From the NCBI GenBank assembly GCA_028717045.1, contig JAQUON010000030.1, positions 1-13,164 on the forward strand: a stretch of 13,164 nucleotides of DNA, written 5' to 3'. The stretch comes from Candidatus Omnitrophota bacterium (GTDB taxonomy: Bacteria > Omnitrophota > Gorgyraeia > Gygaellales > Profunditerraquicolaceae). The position numbers and the translations under genes are program-made. Position 1 is the first letter of the stretch. The number at the start of each line of letters is the position of its first letter. Shown here one piece after another: positions 1-6,421 of the stretch. Under the pieces are notes generated by a model. It was not told the origin of the DNA, did no database searches, and saw only the letters and a list, made by a program, of their open reading frames with translations.

Positions 1-2
1 GC

Positions 3-305
3 CTCCTTACTGTGGATTCCCAGCGCAAGGAGCTGCAGGAGCAACTGGTTAACCAGCAGGTCCTTTTGGAAGAGGCAAGCGCCCTAAGCGGCGGTTTAAA
101 GGATAGGCTTTCGGAACTTTCCCGGATTTTGGCAGAGAGGGAGTTCCAGCTGGAGAAGAGCAGCGGTACAATTGCCCTTCTTGAAGATGAACTTGCGGAT
201 GCGCGCGCAAGAAAAGTAAAGGTATATGACGCAGTGAATTCCGAAAAAGACAGGGCGCAGGCGTCGAAAAAGAAATTAGAGGTTATTTTGAACCAGTATA
301 ATTAG
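3..305 (+). CDS. Coiled-coil protein, 3' end only (5' truncated by window)
   Basis: The reading frame is open from base 3 to the TAG at 303-305 with no stop, so the gene begins upstream of the window; the GTG at 12 is probably an internal Val codon. The visible 100 or so residues are rich in Glu, Lys, Leu, Gln and Ala with hydrophobic residues at heptad-like spacing (for example LSELSRILAEREFQLEK). That is typical of a long parallel coiled coil. There is one Gly-Gly and no Cys, no Trp, no membrane segment and no catalytic motif in the visible part. It ends 9 bp before the export gene and probably shares its transcript. A structural, chain-length-control or envelope-associated role is possible next to a polysaccharide export gene, but coiled coils are not diagnostic, so function is unassigned. 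Confidence 0.7.
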   Translation, partial: LLTVDSQRKELQEQLVNQQVLLEEASALSGGLKDRLSELSRILAEREFQLEKSSGTIALLEDELADARARKVKVYDAVNSEKDRAQASKKKLEVILNQYN

Positions 306-314
306 AGGTGCCAG

Positions 315-1250
315 ATGAGGACTGCGATGAGGAGTGCGTTCTGGTGGCTGGGTATCATTTTTGCCGGCACTATTTTTTTGACCCCCCTGTATAGCCAAAA
401 CGCGACCTTAAAAGAGGAAATCAAACAGCACTATGAGCGCGGTAACGCGTTATACGAGCAGGGAAGATTTAAAGAGGCACAGGAGGAGTTTGATAAGGCG
501 CTGCAACTGGTAGGAGAGAGCCGCGCACACGCATCATCCGGGGCAGTTGATAAGGCAGGGCCGGGCAAAAAGGCAACAATCGAAGCAACGCAAAAGCAGG
601 CTGTCAAAATTGGTAGCGTCAAGAAATCAACGCCTGCGCAGGAAACTGCGCCCCTTGATAGAAAAACGCAGAAGAGGCCGGAATACCTTATAGGGCCCCA
701 CGACATTTTGCAGGTTTCTGTCTGGCAGAATAAAGACCTTGACCAGGAAGTTATTGTCAGGCCTGACGGCAAGATTTCTTTCCCGCTTGTCGGCGATATG
801 GATGCCGAGGGCTTTACCATTACCGAGCTTGATGCCATGCTTACGGAGAAGCTAAAGGAGTACGTCAGATACCCGGAGGTATCTATTTCTCTAAAGAAAA
901 TGGGGGGGCAAAAAGTTATTGTGCTGGGGGAGGTTTCCAGCCCCGGGGTATACGGGGTCAGCGGCAGCCGGACAGTGCTTGAGGCAATAGGCCTTGCCGG
1001 CGGCTTTACCAAGGACGCAGTTCCTTCGGGAGCAGTGCTTATCAGGGGAGGGTTTAGCTCGCCTGAAGCAACGAGGATTAATTTAAGCCGTGCGCTTAAA
1101 GGGGACTTGAGCCAGAACTTCATGCTTACCTCAAACGATATAATCTTTGTCCCTAAGAAATTCATTGCCAATCTTAATTATTTTTTAAATCAAATCCTTG
1201 ATCCTATCTCTCGAGGCGTGTATATTTCTAAGGAGATTAATACGTTTTAA
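315..1250 (+). CDS. Polysaccharide export protein (Wza/Poly_export + SLBB) with N-terminal TPR-like segment
   Basis: This 311-aa protein has an N-terminal signal sequence (hydrophobic residues about 8-25, possible cleavage near YSQN). A TPR-like helix pair follows at about 37-66 (ERGNALYEQGRFKEAQEEF), then a low-complexity linker to about 120. A Poly_export domain starts at 124 (YLIGPHDILQVSVW) and includes RPDGKISFPLVG at 149-160. A SLBB-type beta-grasp segment follows (VIVLGEVSSPGVYGV at 201-215, then VLEAIGLAGGF at 221-231). Proteins of this family form the outer-membrane or periplasmic channel of exopolysaccharide secretion. No lipobox cysteine is visible, unlike lipoprotein members such as E. 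coli Wza, so the mature protein is probably not lipidated. GAGGTG at 306-311 is close to the ATG at 315, with another Met four codons later. Position before the peptide cluster may mean polysaccharide and peptide are handled at the same envelope site, or may simply mark the end of an older locus. Confidence 0.9.
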   Translation: MRTAMRSAFWWLGIIFAGTIFLTPLYSQNATLKEEIKQHYERGNALYEQGRFKEAQEEFDKALQLVGESRAHASSGAVDKAGPGKKATIEATQKQAVKIGSVKKSTPAQETAPLDRKTQKRPEYLIGPHDILQVSVWQNKDLDQEVIVRPDGKISFPLVGDMDAEGFTITELDAMLTEKLKEYVRYPEVSISLKKMGGQKVIVLGEVSSPGVYGVSGSRTVLEAIGLAGGFTKDAVPSGAVLIRGGFSSPEATRINLSRALKGDLSQNFMLTSNDIIFVPKKFIANLNYFLNQILDPISRGVYISKEINTF

Positions 1251-1299
1251 ATTCCCCGCTCGTTTTTCGCTTGCCTAAAAGGGATAACGTTCTAAACGT

Positions 1300-2799
1300 A
1301 TGGCATCCGGCAATATATTTCTTATCGAAGACCACGATGAAGCATTAAGGGTCTGGAGGGCACAAGGCGTCAAGGGCCTTGACCTCCTGCATCTGGATGC
1401 CCACCTTGATTTCGGCGTGTATGCCGCTTGCCCAATTTCAGAAGTTATCCTAAAGGCACGCAGCCTTAAAGAGCTTAAAGTTGGCCTTGAAAAAAGCATT
1501 ACTTACCGCTCTTTCCAGGGCGATTTTTCCAAGCAGCTCAATATCGGCAATTATATCTATCCTGCCATGCAGGAAGGCATAGTCAGGGATTTTTACTGGG
1601 TTGTGCCCGGGAACCCCGGGGGTCTTAAAAAATCGTTTAAACTATTAAGGGGCATTTTTAAAAACGTATTCAGGCATCCTGTGGGCCTGCAATCCGTCCG
1701 TTTCAGCGCAAAAAATGTGTGCGTGAAAGCCCGGTTATTGGGAAGGAATTTTATTGTCTGCACCTTAGACAGCCTACCTTTCTTAGGCCAGGCAGTATTG
1801 CTTGATATTGACACGGATTTTCTTATTACGAGTAACCTTAGCTACGCAGATGCTACTGCATTGATAGGCAAGAGAAAGCCTTGGATCCAGCCCCCTGCAT
1901 TAGCAAGTGCACTTAAAACAAAGATCAAAAACCAAAAACTTGTCACAATCGCGTATTCGGTGAATGGGGGATATACGCCGATAGTGTACCGGCAGCTTGC
2001 GGATGAACTTGCGTATTCCTTTGCTCCGAGGCAATTCAAAAAGCAATTTATAAGAAACAAAAAGGCTGCAGGGTATTTTGGCGGTTTCCTTAAGACAGGT
2101 GAAAAACGATATTACCAGAAGGCTATTGCGTTAGACCGGCACTACAGGGTAGCCGACAATAATTACGGCCCGCTGTATTTGTCTATAGGCCGGCTGTCAC
2201 AGGCAAAGAAAGAATTTCTTAAGATTAAAAAGGCAGATCCGAGAAATCCGGCTTGCGTAAACGGATTAGGCCTGGTTGCGCTTAAAAGAAAAGATTTTAG
2301 GGAAGCAAAAAAACTTTTTTCTACGGTGCTGTGCCATTGCCAAGGTTCCTTATTTGGGAATATCAAGAAACAGGCATTATTTAATTTGGGACAGGCCCGG
2401 TTTGGGCTTGGAGATTACGGGGGTGCCGAAAGGAGCCTGCTGTGGTTCCGGCAATTAGAGCCGATGCATGCTGAAAGCCGTTACCTGTTAGGCCTGATTT
2501 TTGAAAAAAAAGGCGATTACAGGAAGTCAGCCGAATATTTACAGGATGCGTTGCGCCTAGGCCTTTTGCGTATTGAAATACTTGAGAAACTGCTAAAAAT
2601 CGCTTGGCTTCTCGATAATAAAAATGCTATAATTGAATCTATAGAATCGCGGGCGCGGGAATTTAAGAGGTTTTTCATAAGGAATGCAGGATTCAATGAT
2701 AGGCGCATCATGCGGTTTCAGGATAAGAATTTGGGGAAGAGGGTAAAAAAGTTAGAGGAAGCCTTGTCAAAAATAAAAAAGGAGGCGCATCATGCCTAA
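1300..2799 (+). CDS. UPF0489-type arginase-like protein fused to C-terminal TPRs; candidate peptide arginase
   Basis: This is a 499-aa protein. The N-terminal half carries UPF0489-like motifs: LIEDHDEALRVW (8-19), LHLDAHLDF (30-38) and LDIDTDFL (168-175). The DAHxD and DxD clusters resemble the dinuclear metal ligands of ureohydrolase-fold enzymes. From about residue 270 to 440 there are TPR-like helix pairs (for example YLSIGRLSQAKKEF and GDYRKSAEYLQDALRLG), followed by a basic Lys/Arg/Glu tail. As I recall, the RiPP peptide arginases of the OspR type, which turn Arg into ornithine, belong to UPF0489. Its position directly upstream of precursor A, overlapping by 8 bp, makes that role plausible here. 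The TPRs could bind the peptide or a partner enzyme. A stop in the same frame at 1285-1287 limits the start to 1300 or later. The precise reaction is inference; a UPF0489 protein of unrelated function remains possible. Confidence 0.7.
   Translation: MASGNIFLIEDHDEALRVWRAQGVKGLDLLHLDAHLDFGVYAACPISEVILKARSLKELKVGLEKSITYRSFQGDFSKQLNIGNYIYPAMQEGIVRDFYWVVPGNPGGLKKSFKLLRGIFKNVFRHPVGLQSVRFSAKNVCVKARLLGRNFIVCTLDSLPFLGQAVLLDIDTDFLITSNLSYADATALIGKRKPWIQPPALASALKTKIKNQKLVTIAYSVNGGYTPIVYRQLADELAYSFAPRQFKKQFIRNKKAAGYFGGFLKTGEKRYYQKAIALDRHYRVADNNYGPLYLSIGRLSQAKKEFLKIKKADPRNPACVNGLGLVALKRKDFREAKKLFSTVLCHCQGSLFGNIKKQALFNLGQARFGLGDYGGAERSLLWFRQLEPMHAESRYLLGLIFEKKGDYRKSAEYLQDALRLGLLRIEILEKLLKIAWLLDNKNAIIESIESRAREFKRFFIRNAGFNDRRIMRFQDKNLGKRVKKLEEALSKIKKEAHHA
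2779..2785 (+). promoter_or_regulatory. Strong Shine-Dalgarno for precursor A
   Basis: AAGGAGG lies 6 nt before the ATG at 2792, inside the last codons of the upstream gene. It supports the short peptide as a real gene and suggests high translation compared with neighbouring enzyme genes, which mostly lack such a site. Confidence 0.75.
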
Positions 2800-2995
2800 G
2801 AAAGAAAAATTCAAACCCGTAATCAGCCGCGTCAAGCTGAACCCGGAGCAGGCAGTTTTAGTGTGCTCTTGTTATAATGCAGGAATGGTATATGGAGGAA
2901 ATATCGGCACAAGGTATACCTCAGGTTGCAATGCCGGCCTAAGGTCAACGCGTGCTTACAATTGTTTATTTGAAAATTGGCAAGCTTCGACGTAA
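2792..2995 (+). CDS. RiPP precursor peptide A (67 aa, four Cys)
   Basis: A 67-aa peptide with a basic leader and a Cys/Gly/Tyr-rich C-terminal part. The leader has FKPVISRVKLNPEQAVL (7-23); the pattern aromatic-x-K-P then K-L-N recurs in the second peptide of this window. From memory, KLNPEQAVL-type leaders occur in precursors beside radical SAM/SPASM enzymes. The likely core, from about residue 24, holds Cys25, Cys27, Cys46 and Cys58, Tyr28/34/42/56, Trp63, Arg41/51/54 and a partial internal repeat (CYNAG at 27-31, CNAG at 46-49). It ends in Ser66-Thr67. These are possible sites for thioether or aromatic crosslinks, Arg-to-ornithine change and phosphorylation. The gene overlaps the upstream arginase-like gene by 8 bp and is followed by a 52-bp gap before the first radical SAM gene. 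The leader/core boundary is a guess: no double-Gly site or protease gene is seen. Confidence 0.85.
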   Translation: MPKKEKFKPVISRVKLNPEQAVLVCSCYNAGMVYGGNIGTRYTSGCNAGLRSTRAYNCLFENWQAST

Positions 2996-3047
2996 ATTCC
3001 TTATCTTCTTTTAGATTCTGCCCTAAATAACCGAATCCTTGATTTCT

Positions 3048-4148
3048 ATGGAAGAAAGAAAGCATAATTATTTATACTTACGCCTTGTTAAGAAGAATCA
3101 CCGCCTGCCCGTGGATGGATTTCTTGAGCTCACCTATTTCTGCAACTTAAACTGCCTCCATTGTTATGTAAAAGGTTCTGAACGCCCTAAACAAGAGCTA
3201 TCTACTTCCCGCTGGAAAAGTATTATACAGGAAATCAAAAAAGCAGGTTGTATGTATCTTGTGTTTACCGGCGGAGACCCCCTGGCCAGGGATGATTTCC
3301 TTGAGCTTTATACATACGCAAAAAGACAGGGATTCATTATCACTATTTTTACCAACGGCATCGGCTTTACGGACAAAATGATAAAGTACCTGGCTAAATC
3401 CCCGCCTTATTATATTGACCTTACTTTAAACGGGATTACGCCTGAAACGTACGAAACTATCACCCAAGTGAAAGGTTCTTTTAAGGCGGTGATGGAGAAT
3501 ATCGAAAAGATAAAACGGCATAATCTTCCTTTGAGAATAAAAGTAAACTGCATGCAGGAAAATAAGCATGAAATTATGCGAATAAAGGATTTCGCAATGA
3601 ATCTGTTGGGCGCTTCAAAAGGGCAATACCTGTTTGCCTATGACGTCGAACTTTTCCCGCGGCTTAACGGGGATAAGAGCCCTCTTGCCCAGAGGCTTTC
3701 CGTGGAGGAGGTGGGAGAGCTTATTGAAAGGGATAGTGATATGCGCAACGAATATGCGCGTTGTCTTGACAGCAGTAAGCCAGGAACCGAGGAAAATGCC
3801 AAGCTGTATAAGTGCAATGCCTGGAGCCATCAGTTTTTCATCAATCCTTTCGGAAGGCTCAAATTCTGCCAGCTCACAGATAAGTTTAGCGTCGATCTAT
3901 TAAAGATGCCCTTTAAGCAAGGCTTCTACCGGGAATTTCCTAAAGTGGCGGACGAAAAATTCAAAACCGATTCTGAATGCAGAACTTGTTCTTTGCGTAA
4001 TATGTGTATCAGCTGCCCTGCAAAGGCATACCTTGAAGCAGGAAATGAGGAATCACCGGTAGAATATTATTGTCAATTAGCCAAAAGAATAACTTCTGAT
4101 ATGAAGGGATCGCTACATGGACAAAAAGAGGAGGTAGCAGCAAAATGA
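3048..4148 (+). CDS. Radical SAM/SPASM peptide-modifying enzyme 1
   Basis: This 366-aa protein has the radical SAM cluster motif CNLNCLHC (Cys32, Cys36, Cys39), an FTGGDPL segment in place of the usual GGEP, and a complete seven-Cys SPASM domain. The SPASM cysteines are Cys256 and Cys274, Cys311-x2-Cys314-x5-Cys320-x2-Cys323 (ending CPAKAYLE), and Cys342. Such enzymes cleave SAM to a 5'-deoxyadenosyl radical and modify a ribosomal peptide, using two auxiliary Fe-S clusters in the SPASM domain. I chose ATG 3048 over the TTG at 3039 because the resulting MEER N-terminus is shared with the radical SAM gene at 8747. It is a close relative of the enzyme at 5342, sharing GFIIT, a TxNG motif and the SEC-x2-C SPASM signature. 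It sits between precursor A and a PqqD-like protein, so precursor A is its likely substrate. It resembles the Scm cassette radical SAM proteins; the bond formed cannot be read from sequence. Confidence 0.92.
   Translation: MEERKHNYLYLRLVKKNHRLPVDGFLELTYFCNLNCLHCYVKGSERPKQELSTSRWKSIIQEIKKAGCMYLVFTGGDPLARDDFLELYTYAKRQGFIITIFTNGIGFTDKMIKYLAKSPPYYIDLTLNGITPETYETITQVKGSFKAVMENIEKIKRHNLPLRIKVNCMQENKHEIMRIKDFAMNLLGASKGQYLFAYDVELFPRLNGDKSPLAQRLSVEEVGELIERDSDMRNEYARCLDSSKPGTEENAKLYKCNAWSHQFFINPFGRLKFCQLTDKFSVDLLKMPFKQGFYREFPKVADEKFKTDSECRTCSLRNMCISCPAKAYLEAGNEESPVEYYCQLAKRITSDMKGSLHGQKEEVAAK
4127..4134 (+). promoter_or_regulatory. Shine-Dalgarno for PqqD-like protein A
   Basis: AGAGGAGG lies 10 nt before the ATG at 4145, within the end of the radical SAM gene. 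It fixes the start of the small leader-binding protein and suggests independent initiation despite the 4-bp ATGA overlap. Confidence 0.7.
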
Positions 4149-4441
4149 AAGACGATACAATTTTAAGCAAAAACCCCGATGTCGTGACACGGGTAATAGA
4201 CGAGGAGACTATCCTTATTCCGATTTATAAGACTTCTGAAGATATCAATTGCATATACACGTTAAACAAGAGTGCTGCAGCCGTATGGGATTTGATTAAC
4301 GGCAAGCGCAGTGTCGGCGCTATCAAGAAAGAGGTGCTTAAAAAATTTGATACCACCCCCGAAGCGCTTGATAAAGAGATGGATGAGTTATTAAAAGACT
4401 TAACGGAAATCAAGGCAGTGCGCAATGGAAGAAAGAATTAG
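4145..4441 (+). CDS. PqqD-like RiPP recognition element A
   Basis: A 98-aa protein with the PqqD-family layout. A beta-rich N-terminal half (DVVTRVIDEETILIPI, then a strand ending IYTLN) leads to the hallmark LNKSAAAVWDLINGKRSV. Two helices follow (AIKKEVLKKFD and EALDKEMDELLKDL). Members bind the leader peptide of a RiPP precursor and hand it to a radical SAM partner. It overlaps the radical SAM gene before it by 4 bp and the kinase-like gene after it by 17 bp, consistent with one functional set serving precursor A. It differs clearly from the second PqqD-like protein at 9982, so the two probably prefer different leaders. It matches what I remember of the ScmD-type PqqD member of the SynChlorMet cassette, though that assignment is unverified. 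Confidence 0.88.
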   Translation: MKDDTILSKNPDVVTRVIDEETILIPIYKTSEDINCIYTLNKSAAAVWDLINGKRSVGAIKKEVLKKFDTTPEALDKEMDELLKDLTEIKAVRNGRKN

Positions 4442-5345
4442 GCTTAAAATTGCGGATACGATCATTTCGTTAGAGAGCGATTATGAGCTTGAGACGCTTA
4501 ACAGAGAGGAAATGCGGACTCAGTCCCCACAACGCTTTAAGAATTTCATATACAAGGGCAATACAAAGCCGCACATTTCCATTGAGGTAAAAGTCAAGAA
4601 ATCATTGCCTGTTATAAATGGTTTAAAAAATGTCTTTATCAGTTACCATCCGCAGGATAGCCGGGCCAACTGGCAGCTTTTGCATAACGGAAACTCTTTC
4701 TATTTCCGCTCTTTGATTAAAGGCAAGCTTCAGCTTATGAAGATTAATAAAGGATTTAACCGTGTGATTGCGTATCTTTTGCCGAAGAAAGAAAAAGGAT
4801 CCACGTGGAATTACATTGATATCATTTACGATTTTTTGCAGGTGCTGCTCATAAATTACTTTGCGTTGCATACGCAAGGCGTATTTGTGCATAGTATCGG
4901 CGTAAAAGACCGCGACGCAAGCGGCCTGCTTTTTGCCGGAAAATCCGGCTCAGGCAAGAGCACTACTGCGCGTATCTGGCATGCGCATTCGCATGCGATG
5001 GTACTTAACGACGACCGCATTATCGTGCGTAAAACAAACGGGTCTTTTGCCATATACGGCTCTCCCTGGCACGGCGAATTCAGCGATTATCTTATTTCCC
5101 GGATCGAATCCGCTGCGTTAAAAAAGCTTTTTTTCATTCATCACGCACCACATAACACCGTAAGGCAGATAGGAGAGAGGGAGGCGTTTCATAACTTATA
5201 TCCGACGCTTTTTGCGCCTTTTTGGGATAAAGGGCTTTTGAAAAATACCGTTGCCTTTAGCAGCGATTTAATCAAGCATACTTCATGCTTTAGCCTCGGC
5301 TTCGTGAATAACAAACGGGTAATTGATTTTGTCCGGCGCATATGA
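4425..5345 (+). CDS. HPr-kinase-like (HprK-related) P-loop protein, ScmC-like
   Basis: This 306-aa protein has a poorly conserved N-terminal half and an HprK-like C-terminal kinase core. The core carries HSIGV (156-160), the Walker A loop GKSGSGKST (172-180), LNDDRII (194-200) and a YGSPWHGE segment. HprK family enzymes phosphorylate protein hydroxyl groups. Related small HprK-like proteins occur beside PqqD and radical SAM genes, and others phosphorylate lasso peptides near their C-terminus. Precursor A ends in Ser-Thr, so phosphorylation of the peptide is a reasonable hypothesis. The gene starts inside the PqqD-like gene (17-bp overlap) and ends with a 4-bp ATGA overlap with the next radical SAM gene, which implies tight coupling. 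Its start lacks a clear Shine-Dalgarno. A role as a nucleotide-dependent chaperone, rather than a kinase, cannot be excluded. No HPr or PTS gene is nearby, which argues against a carbon-regulation role. Confidence 0.85.
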   Translation: MEERIRLKIADTIISLESDYELETLNREEMRTQSPQRFKNFIYKGNTKPHISIEVKVKKSLPVINGLKNVFISYHPQDSRANWQLLHNGNSFYFRSLIKGKLQLMKINKGFNRVIAYLLPKKEKGSTWNYIDIIYDFLQVLLINYFALHTQGVFVHSIGVKDRDASGLLFAGKSGSGKSTTARIWHAHSHAMVLNDDRIIVRKTNGSFAIYGSPWHGEFSDYLISRIESAALKKLFFIHHAPHNTVRQIGEREAFHNLYPTLFAPFWDKGLLKNTVAFSSDLIKHTSCFSLGFVNNKRVIDFVRRI

Positions 5346-6421
5346 AAGAAGTTAAGTACCAAGACTTTAGTTTTAGCGCACACAGCAGGAATTGGCAGAC
5401 GGCCAGACCCAGCCTGTGCCAATTTGAATTAACGTTTCGGTGCGGCCTGCATTGCAGGCATTGCTATACCGATTGCTACAATACTGCTTCTTACGCAAGC
5501 AGCGAGCTTGCCCTGAAACAAATTACGCATATTTTAGATACAATATTTGCTACAGGCGTCCTTTGGGTTTGTTTTACCGGCGGAGATCCTTTAATCAGGC
5601 GTGATTTTCTGGATATTTATGCATATGCGAAAGCAAAGGGGTTTATTATTACTGTTTTTTCCAACGGCTATTCAATGACCAGGGAGATTGCAGCGTATTT
5701 TAAGAAAAAGCCGCCTTTTTCCATTGAGATAACCCTTAATGCCGCAGAAACACAGTTGTATGAGGCGATTTCGCAGGTGCCCGGATCTTTTAAAAAGGCC
5801 ATCTTTGGTATTGAGCTGATACGCAAATATGGACTTCCTTTAGTGCTTAAATCTCAGATTACCAGAGACAATTTTGGGGAATTCCGGAAATTGGAAAGGT
5901 TTGCGGCTTCGGTCAAAGCGCAGTTCAAGCCGAGCATAAATCTGCACGCCCGGCTTAACGGCGACGCTGAGCCATGCGCGATGCGCCTGCCGCTTGAAGA
6001 TTTTGTAAAATTAAACGGATTTCAGATTGACGGGGATGAGGGATGCAGTGGCGGCTTTAGAAAAGGTGCTGCAGAGGTACACAGGCTGTTTCAATGTGCA
6101 GTGCTTAGTGGCGATGGCTTCCAGATTGATCCGCAGGGGAATGTGTTTCTGTGCAATCTTTTAAGGAAGCCTTCTTTTAATGCGCTGAAAGACGATTTAC
6201 GGACAGGCCTGCGCCGGCTACTCGATGAAATGAGGGCTATGGTATTTCGTTCGGATTCGGAATGCAGCAGCTGCCGCTTAAGGGGCCTCTGCCATAGCTG
6301 TCCGGGGAAGGCGTATTTAGAAACCGGGGATTGCGAAAAGCCCGTGCCTTATTTTTGCCGGCTTGCAAAGGATTATCTGGCTTCAAAACAAAACACTATC
6401 AGTAGTGCGAAAAACGCATGA
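5342..6421 (+). CDS. Radical SAM/SPASM peptide-modifying enzyme 2
   Basis: A 359-aa protein with CGLHCRHC (Cys34, Cys38, Cys41), an extra nearby Cys45, FTGGDPL in place of GGEP, and a full SPASM domain. The SPASM cysteines are Cys252, Cys271, Cys308-x2-Cys311-x5-Cys317-x2-Cys320 and a final Cys in PYFCRLAK. It is paralogous to enzyme 1: the two share YAKxxGFIIT, the P-P-x-x-I-x-L-T-L-N stretch, QVxGSFK and the SPASM tail. That suggests duplication followed by specialisation within the cluster. It overlaps the HprK-like gene by 4 bp and the next radical SAM gene by 4 bp. Paired SPASM enzymes in one cassette fit sequential or site-specific modification of one precursor, here most simply precursor A. 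The product chemistry (thioether, carbon-carbon link or epimerisation) is not readable from sequence. Confidence 0.92.
   Translation: MKEVKYQDFSFSAHSRNWQTARPSLCQFELTFRCGLHCRHCYTDCYNTASYASSELALKQITHILDTIFATGVLWVCFTGGDPLIRRDFLDIYAYAKAKGFIITVFSNGYSMTREIAAYFKKKPPFSIEITLNAAETQLYEAISQVPGSFKKAIFGIELIRKYGLPLVLKSQITRDNFGEFRKLERFAASVKAQFKPSINLHARLNGDAEPCAMRLPLEDFVKLNGFQIDGDEGCSGGFRKGAAEVHRLFQCAVLSGDGFQIDPQGNVFLCNLLRKPSFNALKDDLRTGLRRLLDEMRAMVFRSDSECSSCRLRGLCHSCPGKAYLETGDCEKPVPYFCRLAKDYLASKQNTISSAKNA

Noticed and set aside
431..1171. 246-codon open frame on the minus strand
   Set aside because: It lies wholly inside the well-supported polysaccharide export gene, and its Ser/Pro/Leu-rich translation has no recognisable motif. 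It is a shadow frame.
1287..1299. Short dyad ACGTT-CTA-AACGT directly before the ATG at 1300
   Set aside because: A 5-bp arm is too short to claim as an operator or terminator from one copy, and no second copy was noticed.
3014..3037. GATTC/GAATC inverted pair in the gap after precursor A, as an attenuator
   Set aside because: The stem is 5 bp with a 14-nt loop and no U-tract follows, so it does not resemble a terminator. The 52-bp gap shows nothing else.
4935..4949. Perfect hairpin GCCGGA-AAA-TCCGGC
   Set aside because: It lies in the conserved P-loop codons of the HprK-like gene, where the protein motif explains the sequence, and no T-run follows.
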